Origin: Metellina segmentata
Lineage: Eukaryota; Arthropoda; Arachnida; Araneae; Tetragnathidae
Assembly: GCA_947359465.1 (NCBI GenBank)
Contig: OX375881.1
Coordinates: forward strand, 77,841,914-77,905,913
DNA length: 64,000 nucleotides
Direction of reading: 5' to 3'
The notes under the pieces are model-generated. The model was given only the letters and a program-made list of their open reading frames with translations. It was not told the DNA's origin and ran no database searches. The translations under genes were made by a program, and so were the position numbers. Shown here one piece after another: positions 48,119 to 58,850 of the stretch; the stretch's first letter is position 1, and each line of letters starts with the position of its first letter.

Positions 48119-50330
48119 TAATGTTACTCAAGGCTTCAAACATGGTCATTTCACTTTTTCAGAATTGTATCGTAGTATATCTCCTACCACCGCATATTTG
48201 AACATCTAGAAACTTTCTGGGAAGGAGGATTCACGATAGATTCACTTGCAAAGTTCATTGTTTTAGAAGTATTACCTAGGTTTTAACGCGATGTGTTTTG
48301 CTTTCCAGAAGAGAGAAATTATCTTGGGACGATTAATGGATATGGCGTGTATTTGGTTAAAATAAGGACGATACCGGATTTGGTAGTTGTGTCGGGCGGG
48401 CTTTCGTCAGTTAATTGTCATGCCCACGTATACTATATTATCGTATTATTACATAAGACTGCAAACACGTTCGGTTCAATTTTTCATCCCTTTTTCAGAA
48501 TGTTATCTTAATATATATAATGCCAACGCATATTTGAACATTTGGAAACAATCTGTGTGAAGGAGGATTCACAATATATTTAATGACGATGTTTTTTATG
48601 TTTTCAAGGTATTGCTCTAACATATTGGGTTTATGTTTAAGATGTGAAAATTATCTTATGATGATTAATGGATTTGGCGTTTATTTTGTTTAACTTATGA
48701 ATATCTCTTATTTGGTAGTTTCGTCGAGGGAGCTTTACTCAGTTCATTGTTGTATTCGTTATTCTGGTATTGTTACATAAGACTGAAAACACGTTGGGTT
48801 CACTTTTTCATCCCTTTTTCAGAATTTTATCTTAATATATATAATGCCAACGCATATTTGAACATTTGGAAACAATCTGTGTGAAGGAGGATTCACAATA
48901 GATTTACTTACGATGTTCTTTGTGTTTTCAAGGTATTGCTCTAACACATTGGGTTTATGTTGAAGAGGTGAAAAATTATTTTATGGTGATTAACGGATTT
49001 GGCGTTTATTTGGTTTAACTTAGGAATATCTCTTATTTGGTAGTTTCGTCGACGGAGCTTTCCTCAGTTTATTGATGTATTCGTTATTCTGGTATTGTTA
49101 CATAAGACTGCAAACACGTTGGGTTCACTTTTTAATCCTTTTTCAGAATATTATCTTAATATATATCCTACCAACGCATATTTGAACATTTGGAAATAAT
49201 CTGTGCGAATGAGGATTCACAATAGATTTACTTACGATGACCACTGTGTTTTCAAGGTATTATCAGCTTTAACACATTAAGTTTTTGTTACAGAGGTGAA
49301 AAATTATCTTAGGGTAATTAATAAATTTTGCGTTTAGTTGGTTTAACTTATGAAGATCTCTTATTTGGTATTTTTGTCAAGAGAGCTTTCCTCAGTTAAA
49401 TGTCGTATTCGTTATTCTCGTACTATTACTTAAGACTGCAAAAGTGGTCACACATCTCACTTTTTCATAATTTTATATTAGTATATCCCCTACCACCGTA
49501 TATTTTAATATTCGGAAATTTTCTGGGAAGTAGGATTCACTTCAGAGGGGGAACTTCAGGTAGGGAACAGATTCACTTGCAAAGTTCATTATTTTGAAGG
49601 TATTATCTACGTAATAGCGCAGCAGGTTCTACGTTACAGAGGTGAATATTTATCTTAGGACGATTAAAATATGTGGTGTTTACTTTGTGTAAATCATTAC
49701 GATTCCGTATTTAGTACTCGTAGTTTTTCATGTGGACTTTACTCAGACTACTGTATTATACGTTATTCACTTATTATTACTAAAGACTGCAAACGTTATC
49801 AGTTCACTTTTTTATGCCTTTTCTGATTTTTTCGTAATATATCTTCTAGCTACGTATATTTGAACATTTATTTCTGGGAAGGAAGCCAAAATGTATATTA
49901 AAACGATTAAGGGATATGCTATTTGGTTTAAATCAGGACGATCCCGGATTTGGAAGATATGTCCAGAGGGTTTCGTCAGATGATTGCCGTATTCGTTATT
50001 CTCGTTTTACTACTTAAGACTGCGAATATGAACAGTTCACGTTTTCAGAACTGTATCCTAATATACCTCATACTACCACATATTTGATTATTTGAAAACT
50101 TTCGCTGAAGGAGGACTCACAATAAATTCACTGGCATCTTTTGAAGGTATTATCTACGCTGTAAAGCAGCATTTTACATTACAGATATGAAAAATTACCT
50201 TAGTACGATTAAAAAATGTGGCGTTATTATTTGGTTTAAATCAAGACGATCCCGTATTTAGTAGTTTTGTCGAGCGGGCTTTATTGAGATAACTGTCATA
50301 TTTGTTATTGTATGGACACGAATATATCTG
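48119..50330. repeat. ~324-bp tandem repeat (P unit), about seven copies
   Basis: The landmark CGCATATTTGAACAT, or its variants, occurs at 48191, 48527, 48851, 49175, 49497, 49853 and 50077. Spacings are 336, 324, 324, 322, 356 and 224. Each unit continues through GGAGGATTCAC, GGTATT, a GATTAA...GGCGTTTATTTGG segment, TTGGTAGTTTCGTCGA and AAGACTGCAAACACG. Middle units are most alike and outer units more diverged. Confidence 0.93.
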
Positions 50331-52880
50331 AAGAGCAAATTGTTACCTTGTGTATTAAAATTACTTAGTTTCATTCTATTTATTTACGATTTACTTCTAT
50401 GTGGCTCCGGAAGGTAAAACAAATAATCTAACCATTACCACCGCGCTAATTTCACCAATCGGCAAAACATACTTTTCTACAAAAATGGTTTCAAAGTTTT
50501 GTTGTCTCGAGAAAATGGAGTTACTACTTCAAGAAGTCTTATCTTATGAGAATCGGTATTTTCACTAAGAATCAAGATGATGCGGGGTTTTGTCATAGCA
50601 TAAATATGAATTGGCGACTAAAAAAAATTCAGTTAGGTGAAAACCGCCAAAATGACGATTGCTGTATTTTGCGTGGTGGTGGTAACCACGTGTATTTGAG
50701 GGGGGTGGCTTTTTAATAAAATTGGGTCTTTCGTAAGAAAACGATGCTGTTTTAATGGTTTAATGTTTTGTTGTGTGATAATAGCAGAATGGTAAGGCAT
50801 TCGAGCTGTGTAATAAGCTATAATTTCATTTCGGACAAAGGATTGGTTCTCATTTTATGGCATGGATTTTTCTTTCGTCGATTTGTGATGACCCTAAACT
50901 CTCTTATAACTTAACGCTAAAAACCCAGAATGTTTACTTCTTCATAACGTTGTTTTGCTACACCACACATTTGTGCAGTTGCAAACACTCATAGAAGGAA
51001 GGTTATTCAATAGATTCACTTACGGGGTTTTAAGATCATGGTTGTGGTAAAGGTGTTATGTCAACTCTGTCGTATTTGATTTTATGTTTTTAAGGAAGAA
51101 ACATTTGCTACGTTACTTAAAATATTACACGTTTATTTACTCTTTATCGAAACGATCCCGTGTATTTAGTAATTCGGTCGAACCAGTTTTCTTGAGATAA
51201 TGTAGGTACTCACGATTGTATGAATTCGTATTTGCTCGAGGTAATGGTGAAAGAGTTCTGGTGAGACATCGAATATTTGTTTCAACTCACCTACTTTATC
51301 GTGAGTTATTTAGCCTCAGATTGGCTCAGGTGGTAAAATAACTCTAAAAAATGCATATATAAAAGGTAGGTAGGCAGGTATTTTAATTAACGCACTGGAT
51401 CAACACAACATGTTATTGGCGGTGGTCCGGTATCAATCCCAGAGGGAAAGATCTGACGACAACAGATTTCAACCACAGTCCGAGTCGTCACTCATGAGCT
51501 TGTACCCGCACACTCCAAACTTGCACACCAAGCCAACAATGCATTTGACCAAGACATTTGAAGCCACGGTATTTTTAACGTGCTTCTACCCCCATTATAT
51601 ATAAAGGTCCTTGGTTGGATTCAAACTCGCAACCCTCCTGTTTCTAATACGCTAACGTGAATAAGAGAAGAAATTCGTAATAAATGATCATGCATTAGAA
51701 AGAGGTCTGTTTTCGCGAACCCACTTTCGAGAAGCCATGCGATAATAGCTCAGCAATGGGAAGGTACTGAAACTCAATGTTGCGTATAATTTTATACTGA
51801 AGGAGGAATGATAGCTAGTTTTGTGGCTGCCTCAGATTTTTGCCTCCTAATATGTCATCTGTAAATCTGTCATTAAAACCACTTTATAAATCTACATTTT
51901 CACTTTCCTTCAGAATGCTATCCTGTTTTGTGACCATTTCTCATTCGGCCAGTGCAAAGATTTCAAGGAAGGAACTGTGGAAATAGATTCACTTGCTTTG
52001 AGAAAAATTAATGTGGTAAGGGTGTTACTTAAGCATAACGTAATTGATTTTACACATGAAAAAGTTTCTTAGGATACATAAAAGATAGAGCCTTTATTTT
52101 ATCAAAATCATGCCGTATTCGGTAGTTTTGTCGAAACAATTATCTGCATATAATTTTCTTATGGTATGAATAACGCTTATAAATCTTTCAAGTGTAATGG
52201 TCTTTAACGAATAAATTTCCAAGTCTAGAGAGCAAGTTACAAATTTATTTCAACCCATTCGCTTTATCTGTGAGTTATTTAACCTCAATTTGTCTCAGGC
52301 AGATGAAAGAACACCAAAACTACATTTAGAGAAGATGGCTTCTTAATAAAAGATTATTAGAAAATAACTTTTTTTTTTAATTAATCCATTTCTGGGAAGA
52401 AATTGTGTGATAATAGCAGGTGACCAAGAGGGCATATTGTATGAATAATTATACATATGAATGTCTCCAGTCTCATGTGTGGTGTGGTGTACTACTAAAA
52501 TTGCCTTCACTAATGGGAACATTAATAATTGGTTAGACTTATTAGCTTTCTCTATTACTTACTATTCTATTTACTAGACTTATTAGCATCTGTGAATTAT
52601 GTAGGTTCTATTAAAAAGAACAAACCAATATATGAAAGAGGAGGACAACTTCTTAAGAAATGTCTGCTTCAGAAAATCATGCTTTTTTTATAAAGGGTCT
52701 ATTTCCAAAATACCTTCGTGAGGCAATAGTAAAGGAATGGAAAGGTATTGAAGCTCTGTTTGAGGTTCAATATCGTTTGGAAGCAGGAATTTATCTAATT
52801 TTCTTACTGTTTCAGAATTTCCTCTGCTAATTCGTAATTCTTCAGGTTCGTGTTATAACATATGCGTAAAATTACCCAAA
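50331..52880. repeat. Further decayed M and M-P units
   Basis: M modules recur at about 50640-50900, 51280-51870 (split by a SINE), 52247-52440 and 52590-52870. Single P units follow the first two. GTGAGTTATTT marks M at 47860, 51301 and 52270. Once the SINE is discounted, the M-P repeat length is about 670 bp. Decay rises to the right, with progressive loss of GC. Confidence 0.75.
51377..51660 (-). mobile_element. SINE family B inserted in an M module
   Basis: On the minus strand the head has GGGTTGCGAGTTTGAATCC (B-box-like, about 51614-51635 on +). The body has AGCACGTTAAAA and GTTTGGAGTGTGCGGGT, and the tail GGGATTGATACCGGACC, CAATAACATGTTGTGTTG and CGTTAATTAAAATA. All parts of the family are present in order, making it the most complete B copy. 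Its plus-strand 64-codon frame is not a gene. Confidence 0.82.
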
Positions 52881-53690
52881 ATTTCTATTTTTCGCTTATT
52901 TCCTGGAAAGTAAGTATCTGTGCCATAGAGATATTTTAAGGGTTGAATGGTTGTCCTGGTAGCAATGAATAAAAAAACCGTAAAATGGAATCCAAGCCTT
53001 AGATATTCGAGTTTGCCTTCAACAGGTGTGAAAAATATTTTGGATACTTGAACTTAATGAATTTTTTTTAAAGGAACTAATTTCTATTTGGAAATTTTCT
53101 TGCTTAACGGCTTAGTTATACTATTTTTTGTAATACACATTTTACAGTATAACTTCATCAAAAAGAAATATTTTTCATATGTTATAATTTTCAAACTATT
53201 CTCGAATATAAATATTCAATATTATCAGTTATGTTTCTTAATTTTAATGAATATAAGCATGTAAAGTTAAAAAAAAACATTATTTTAAGAGTTAAAAAGA
53301 ATAGGAATGGATATAATTCAAACATTAGAACCTAATAATTAAGCGATCTTCTAATATCTTTTTATGTACTTGTTTCTGAGAAAAAGGCAACTTAATATGG
53401 TGTTTTTTCATTTTTTAATTTATATATTATTTTATTCAATTCAAAGGATAATAGAAACAAATAAGAAATATTCTACAACTTTTATTGATGTCAGAAAATA
53501 ATTCTATGTTTTCATAATTTGAAGATTCATTTTTGTATTTAAAACCTTTGGTTAGTTCTTATCCGAATATTATTTTTTCGGTTTTTAATTTTTTCAAAAA
53601 GTGTACTTTTTTGTGCAATATTAATAAAAAACCTACAAAGTAAAGAATTACATTACACTGAAATATATGTCTTAAATAAAAATACCAAAG
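52881..53690. other. Extremely AT-rich DNA, nothing recognised
   Basis: This separates the M-P array from the next array. Only simple A/T-rich words were seen. Confidence 0.55.
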
Positions 53691-54781
53691 CTATTATAGT
53701 TTACAATTAACTTTCAAATTTTTAAAGCATCAATATACCTAACATCATATTTTGAACATTACATAATCGTCATGCTAATTGGCAAAACTCTTAACTTCTT
53801 TGTTAAAGTATAAGGAGTTACGATTTACACTAATTAGTGTTCTGTAATTTTTACAATTTTGACCTTTGTTTGGCGTTTCTAAAAAAATTCTTCCTTTAGT
53901 TTTGAAATTTCTCGGTAAAGTGTAGTTTCTTGTCTCTCACATTAATAAATTATTGGAAAAATAAAAAATTGCGAGACATTGAAGTATGAATTTTAAAAGA
54001 AAATAACAAAGCTGCTATAGATTAGTTAACTTAAAAAATAGAATATTTAATGTGTGCAAGCAAGAATAATACCTTCATTTATAAGACTGCAAAACATAAA
54101 CTTAAACAAATGTAGTTGGAGTTACTTTACGAATAATTAAAAGTCATTTTCCTACTTTTATTGTTCACGCTTCCTTTCAATTCGTATTATGCTACTCTAC
54201 GCGTTGCAATAACTTCTCAACAATAAAACTAAAAGTCGCGCTTTGTTTACTTGAAATATTAAAAAAATAACAAATTCGTTATAGCTTACAGTTTTCACTT
54301 AAAAATTAGGAACATAACAATCCACTAAATATTGATATGCTTTCTCAACCTAAAATATTAAATGTATTTAAACAAGAGGGTTCTCCGAGTATGAAACTGC
54401 TAAAAACAAAATTGAAACAAATGAATGGGAATTACTCTACTAACAAATATAAAAATCATTTTTCTGTTTTATTGTTTACGGTTCCCTTAATTTGGAATTA
54501 TGCTACTCTAAACCCTCCAATAACTTCACAAATGTAAAAAAAATCATCGAGCGCTCGTTATGCTTATTAGCAAAAATTATGACTCAATCGCTGCGTGTGA
54601 TATTTTTGTAAACTAATATAATTCCCTACCCCAACTAGTCCAGGCGATCTACTTTGTAAAATAAATCTCACGCATTTGTTACGTTTAATTTAAATATAAA
54701 AAAATAACAAGTATGGTATAACTTACACATTTCACATAAAATTAGGAAATTAACAATGAACTAAATATTTATGTGCTTTTT
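53691..54781. repeat. Old, strongly diverged tandem units left of the piggyBac element
   Basis: A landmark of the type TATAGYTTACA...CACTTAAAAATTAGGA recurs near 53695, 54020, 54277 and 54716. Segments TTTTATTGTTCACGCTTCCTTTC and CAATAACTTC(T/A)CAACAATAA-like sequence near 54150-54240 and 54450-54545 match the flank portion of the 480-bp units further right. ATTAGGAA at 54305 and 54741 gives a local period of 436 bp. These are decayed edge copies of an array that predates the piggyBac insertion. Confidence 0.75.
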
Positions 54782-54976
54782 TTAACTCTTTAAAGCACAC
54801 GATTTTAAAGAAAATAAAATATGCAGTTGCACAGAATTTTTTTTATTATAAAAAAATGGAAATAAACATGAATTTAAATTATTTAAGATAAATCATTACT
54901 CAAAATAGGAAAAAATAATAGCGTTTCAATAAGTCCTTTTGTTACAGGGTGGGACATATATAATACCACCATGCAA

Positions 54977-55388
54977 CTAATGCTTTAAATGATATTCATT
55001 AAAACACAACAACTTTTTACCAAAACAAAGTGGAAATTTGCAAACAGTACAGCACCAGGAAGTGCGAATTTTTTTTTTGGTGCAGTGTAACGTACATCTT
55101 CTCCGACCAGTACGTTTTGGTAGATGTTTCGAGTCTTTTCCTCGTATTTCCCATGAAACAGTGGGTTTCGATATTTTTATCTTAAGTGAAAGTCCAGATG
55201 TTGATGGTGCAATTTTATCAATTATAGTCTGAGCAACAAACCCTTCAGCACACTGCCCCTTAAAATGTTTCAGCTACATGTTTTCACCCAATTGTTTATA
55301 AACAATATATGAATTAACAACAGCTGCATCCAAAAAATAAAATAGTATGCGGTACCACCATTTTTCACTACGTCGGTACATAATACCT
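54977..55388 (-). pseudogene. piggyBac transposase, C-terminal fragment
   Basis: The minus-strand translation starts with RRSEKWWYRILFYFLDAAVV, the conserved KWW-R-FF-LD-A/S-VN block near the end of the piggyBac (DDE_Tnp_1_7) catalytic core. It then runs through one TAG stop (after YKQLGENM) and an acidic/basic linker. It finishes with a Cys-rich tail, RRCTLHCTKKKIRTSWCCTV followed by CKFPLC and CF-YH, matching the zinc-binding C-terminal domain of piggyBac-derived proteins. The frame ends at TAG (54977-54979). About 130 residues remain of a protein normally near 550-600, so the N-terminal domain and most of the DDD core are lost. It is not functional. The opposite-strand frame 55038-55232 is only its shadow. 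Confidence 0.93.
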
Positions 55389-55619
55389 TTATATGTTTAC
55401 AAATTAAAAATAATAATTTATATTATTAGTTTTAATAACTTGCATGGTTGCTTGCATGGCATACAATTCCACCACTTCACAGCTTCAAAATTATTATAAA
55501 GCATCAAATAAGATGTTTTTTATTTTTATAATAAAACAATTTATTCACTCATAATAAATATTAAGAAAAGAAAGAATACATACCGTTTTTAACGACAACA
55601 ATTCACTACATCACACAAT
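55389..55619. other. AT-rich interior of the piggyBac element
   Basis: No transposase coding was recognised upstream of the KWW block; the deletion joint probably lies here. GCATGGTTGCTTGCATGGCA is a small internal direct repeat. Confidence 0.5.
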
Positions 55620-58513
55620 GCGCCAACCTTAATCACAGCATAAAACACAACCTACTTACGCGTTTTGATTTGTATAAATTTTTTTCTCACTTATTTACGT
55701 ATTTACCGTTGGTGCATAGCATTGCCACATAATGAAAAACTTTAAAAAAATATTAAACTGTATGACTATGAGTAACTTCAACTTTTCAAGGTGGGTTAAA
55801 ATATATCCCACCATGCATAAAAAGCTAAGCAAATGGTGGGACAGTTTTTAAAATACCTATTCTCAAAGAATTAAAATAAATTTAAATATGTGGAAACAAG
55901 AGGATTCCTAGTATGAAACTACAAAAACCAAACTTGGAACACATGAGTTGGAATTACTATGCTAATAAATATAAAAATCAGTTTCCTATTTTATTGTTCA
56001 CGCTTCCTTTCAATTGGAATTATGATACTCTAAGCGTTCCAATAACTTCCCAACAATAAAAAAAAATCGTCTTGCACTCGTGATGTTTATTCGCAAAAAT
56101 TATGACTCAGTCGGCAAACTCAATCACAGCATCACACACAACTTACTGCCGCGTTTTGATTTGTATAATTTCTTTTTCTCACTTATTTACACACTTACCG
56201 TTGATGCATAGCATTGCCAGACTTTAGAAAACATTAAACTGTATGACTATGAGTAACTTCAACTTTTCAAGGTGGGTTGAAATGTATCCCGCTATGCATG
56301 AAAAGCTGAGTAAACGGTTAGACAGTTTTTAACCCACCTAGCCCCAAAGAGTTAAAATAAACTTAAATATGTGGAAACAAGAGGTTTCCTAGCATGAAAC
56401 TACAAAAACCAAACTTGGAACACATGAGTTGGAATTACTCTACTAATAAATATAAAAATCAGTTTCCTATTTTATTGTTCACGCTTCCTTTCAATTGGAA
56501 TTATGATACTCTAAGCGTTCCAATAACTTCCCAACAATAAAAAAAATCGTCTTGCACTCGTGATGTTTATTCGCAAAAATTATGACTCAGTCGGCAAACT
56601 CAATCACAGCATCACACACAACTTACTGCCGCGTTTTGATTTGTATAATTTCTTTTTCTCACTTATTTACACACTTACCGTTGATGCATAGCATTGCCAG
56701 ACTTTAGAAAACATTAAACTGTATGACTATGAGTAACTTCAACTTTTCAAGGTGGGTTGAAATGTATCCCGCTATGCATAAAAAGCTGAGTAAACGGTTA
56801 GACAGTTTTTAACCCACCTAGCCCCAAAGAGTTAAAATAAACTTAAATATGTGGAAACAAGAGGTTTCCTAGCATGAAACTACAAAAACCAAACTTGGAA
56901 CACATGAGTTGGAATTACTATGCTAATAAATATAAAAATCAGTTTCCTATTTTATTGTTCACGCTTCCTTTCAATTGGAATTATGATACTCTAAGCGTTC
57001 CAATAACTTCCCAACAATAAAAAAAATCGTCTTGCACTCGTGATGTTTATTCGCAAAAATTATGACTCAGTCGGCAACCTCAATCACAGCATCACACACA
57101 ACTTACTGCCGCGTTTTGATTTGTATAATTTCTTTTTCTCACTTATTTACACACTTACCGTTGATGCATAGCATTGCCAGACTTTAGAAAACATTAAACT
57201 GTATGACTATGAGTAACTTCAACTTTTCAAGGTGGGTTAAAATGTATCCCGCTATGCATAAAAAGCTGAGTAAACGGTTAGACAGTTTTTAACCCACCTA
57301 GCCCCAAAGAGTTAAATTAAACTTAAATATGTGGAAACAAGAGGTTTCCTAGCATGAAACTACAAAAACCAAACTTGGAACACATGAGTTGGAATTACTC
57401 TACTAATAAATATAAAAATCAGTTTCCTATTTTATTGTTCACACTTCCTTTCAATTGGAATTATGATACTCTAAGCGTTCCAATAACTTCCCAACAATAA
57501 AAAAAATCGTCTTGCACTCGTGATGTTTATTCGCAAAAATTATGACTCAGTCGGCAACCTCAATCACAGCATCACACACAACTTACTGCCGCGTTTTGAT
57601 TTGTATAATTTCTTTTTCTCACTTATTTACGCACTTACCGTTGAAGCATAGCATTGCCAGACTTTAGAAAATATTAAATTGTATGACTATGAGTAACTTT
57701 AACTTTTCAAGGTGGGTTGAAAAATATCCCACCATGCATAAAAAGCTGAGTAAACGGTTAGACAGTTTTTAACCCACCTAGCCCCAAAGAGTTAAAATAA
57801 ACTTAAATATGTGGAAACAAGAGCTTTCCTAGTATGAAACTACAAAAACCAAACTTGGAACACATGAGTTGGAATTACTCTACTAATAAATATAAAAATC
57901 AGTTTCCTATTTTATTGTTCACACTTCCTTTCAATTGGAATTATGATACTCTAAGCGTTCCAATAACTTCCCAACAATAAAAAAAATCGTCTTGCACTCG
58001 TGATGTTTATTCGCAAAAATTATGACTCAGTCGGCAACCTCAATCACAGCATCACACACAACTTACTGCCGCGTTTTGATTTGTATAATTTCTTTTTCTC
58101 ACTTATTTACGCACTTACCGTTGAAGCATAGCATTGCCAGACTTTAGAAAATATTAAATTGTATGACTATGAGTAACTTTAACTTTTCAAGGTGGGTTGA
58201 AAAATATCCCACCATGCATAAAAAGCTGAGTAAACGGTTAGACAGTTTTTAACCCACCTAGCCCCAAAGAGTTAAAATAAACTTAAAATATGTGGAAACA
58301 AGAGCTTTCCTAGTATGAAACTACAAAAACCAAACTTGGAACACATGAGTTGGAATTACTCTACTAATAAATATAAAAATCAGTTTCCTATTTTATTGTT
58401 CACGCTTCCTTTCAATTGGAATTATGATACTCTAAGCGTTCCAATAACTTCCCAACAATAAAAAAATCGTCTTGCACTCGTGATGTTTATTCGCAAAAAT
58501 TATGACTCAGTCG
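55620..58513. repeat. 480-bp satellite made of a piggyBac end plus flanking DNA, six units
   Basis: Units are 55620-56113 (494 bp), then 56114, 56594, 57074, 57554 and 58034, each exactly 480 bp, ending at 58513. GCCCCAAAGAGTTAA recurs at 56341, 56821, 57301, 57781 and 58261. Each unit equals the last ~250 bp of the piggyBac element including its terminus and TTAA, then about 243 bp of DNA that lies outside the element. Units 2-6 differ by only a few bases; unit 1 is more diverged. Units 5 and 6 share private variants (TTGAAGCATAGC, GAGCTTTCC). Confidence 0.97.
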
Positions 58514-58570
58514 CTGGGTGTGAGATTTATGTGAAACCCTGTCCCAACCAGTCCAGGCGTCCTACTTTGA
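58514..58570. other. Right junction of the 480-bp array
   Basis: After CAGTCG the units end and CTGGGTGTGAGATTTATGTG, then AACCAGTCCAGGCGTCCTAC, follow. The same sequence, diverged, follows the old unit at 54590-54655 (CTGCGTGTGATATTTTTGTA, CTAGTCCAGGCGATCTAC). This is therefore the original continuation of the flank. Confidence 0.8.
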
Positions 58571-58850
58571 TGTAATTGATCTTTCAGCCAGAATCCCGCT
58601 TCAAGATAATTACATTCCAGTAATTACCGAGAGTCTTTTTTGGTAATTATATGGCTTTTGGGCAGGAGAGATAAACAGTTTCATATATTCGCCAATCATT
58701 CTCCCTAATTTAGATTTAGGTCGCAGCAGGACGCTCCGGGTCTATCATGTCGTTTCCTGTGATCGTCTAACCGTTTGATTTATCGCAAAAACGTCAAATT
58801 GCATGTTGCGGAAAGGGACGGTTGCAGGAGAAAAAAAAATAGTAAAATAT
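58571..58850. promoter_or_regulatory. Possible conserved non-coding block with TAATTA sites
   Basis: This unique, GC-richer block holds several homeodomain-type cores (GTAATTGATC, GATAATTACATT, CAGTAATTACC, GGTAATTATATG) within about 80 bp. TAATTACC (58621-58628) and GGTAATTA (58642-58649) form an 8-bp inverted repeat. GGTTTGATTTATCGC-like and AAACGTCAAATTGCATG words follow. No frame is open through it. Calling it an enhancer is inference from motif density only. Confidence 0.25.

Larger units (their letters stand above)
54782..55874 (-). mobile_element. Internally deleted piggyBac element
   Basis: TTAA at 54782-54785 is followed by CTCTTTAAAGCACAC. The right end is CTATTCTCAAAGAA followed by TTAA at 55871-55874. 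The termini share CTCTTT/TTCTTT. Later amplified copies of the right end read CTCTTTGGGGCTAGGTGGG, closer to a canonical piggyBac start. The body is 1085 bp and encodes only the C-terminal part of a transposase on the minus strand. GGTGGGACATATATAATACC near 54949 resembles GGTGGGTTAAAATATATCCC near 55790, so subterminal repeats are also present. Confidence 0.87.

Noticed and set aside
55038..55232. 64-codon plus-strand frame
   Set aside because: Antisense shadow of the piggyBac transposase fragment.
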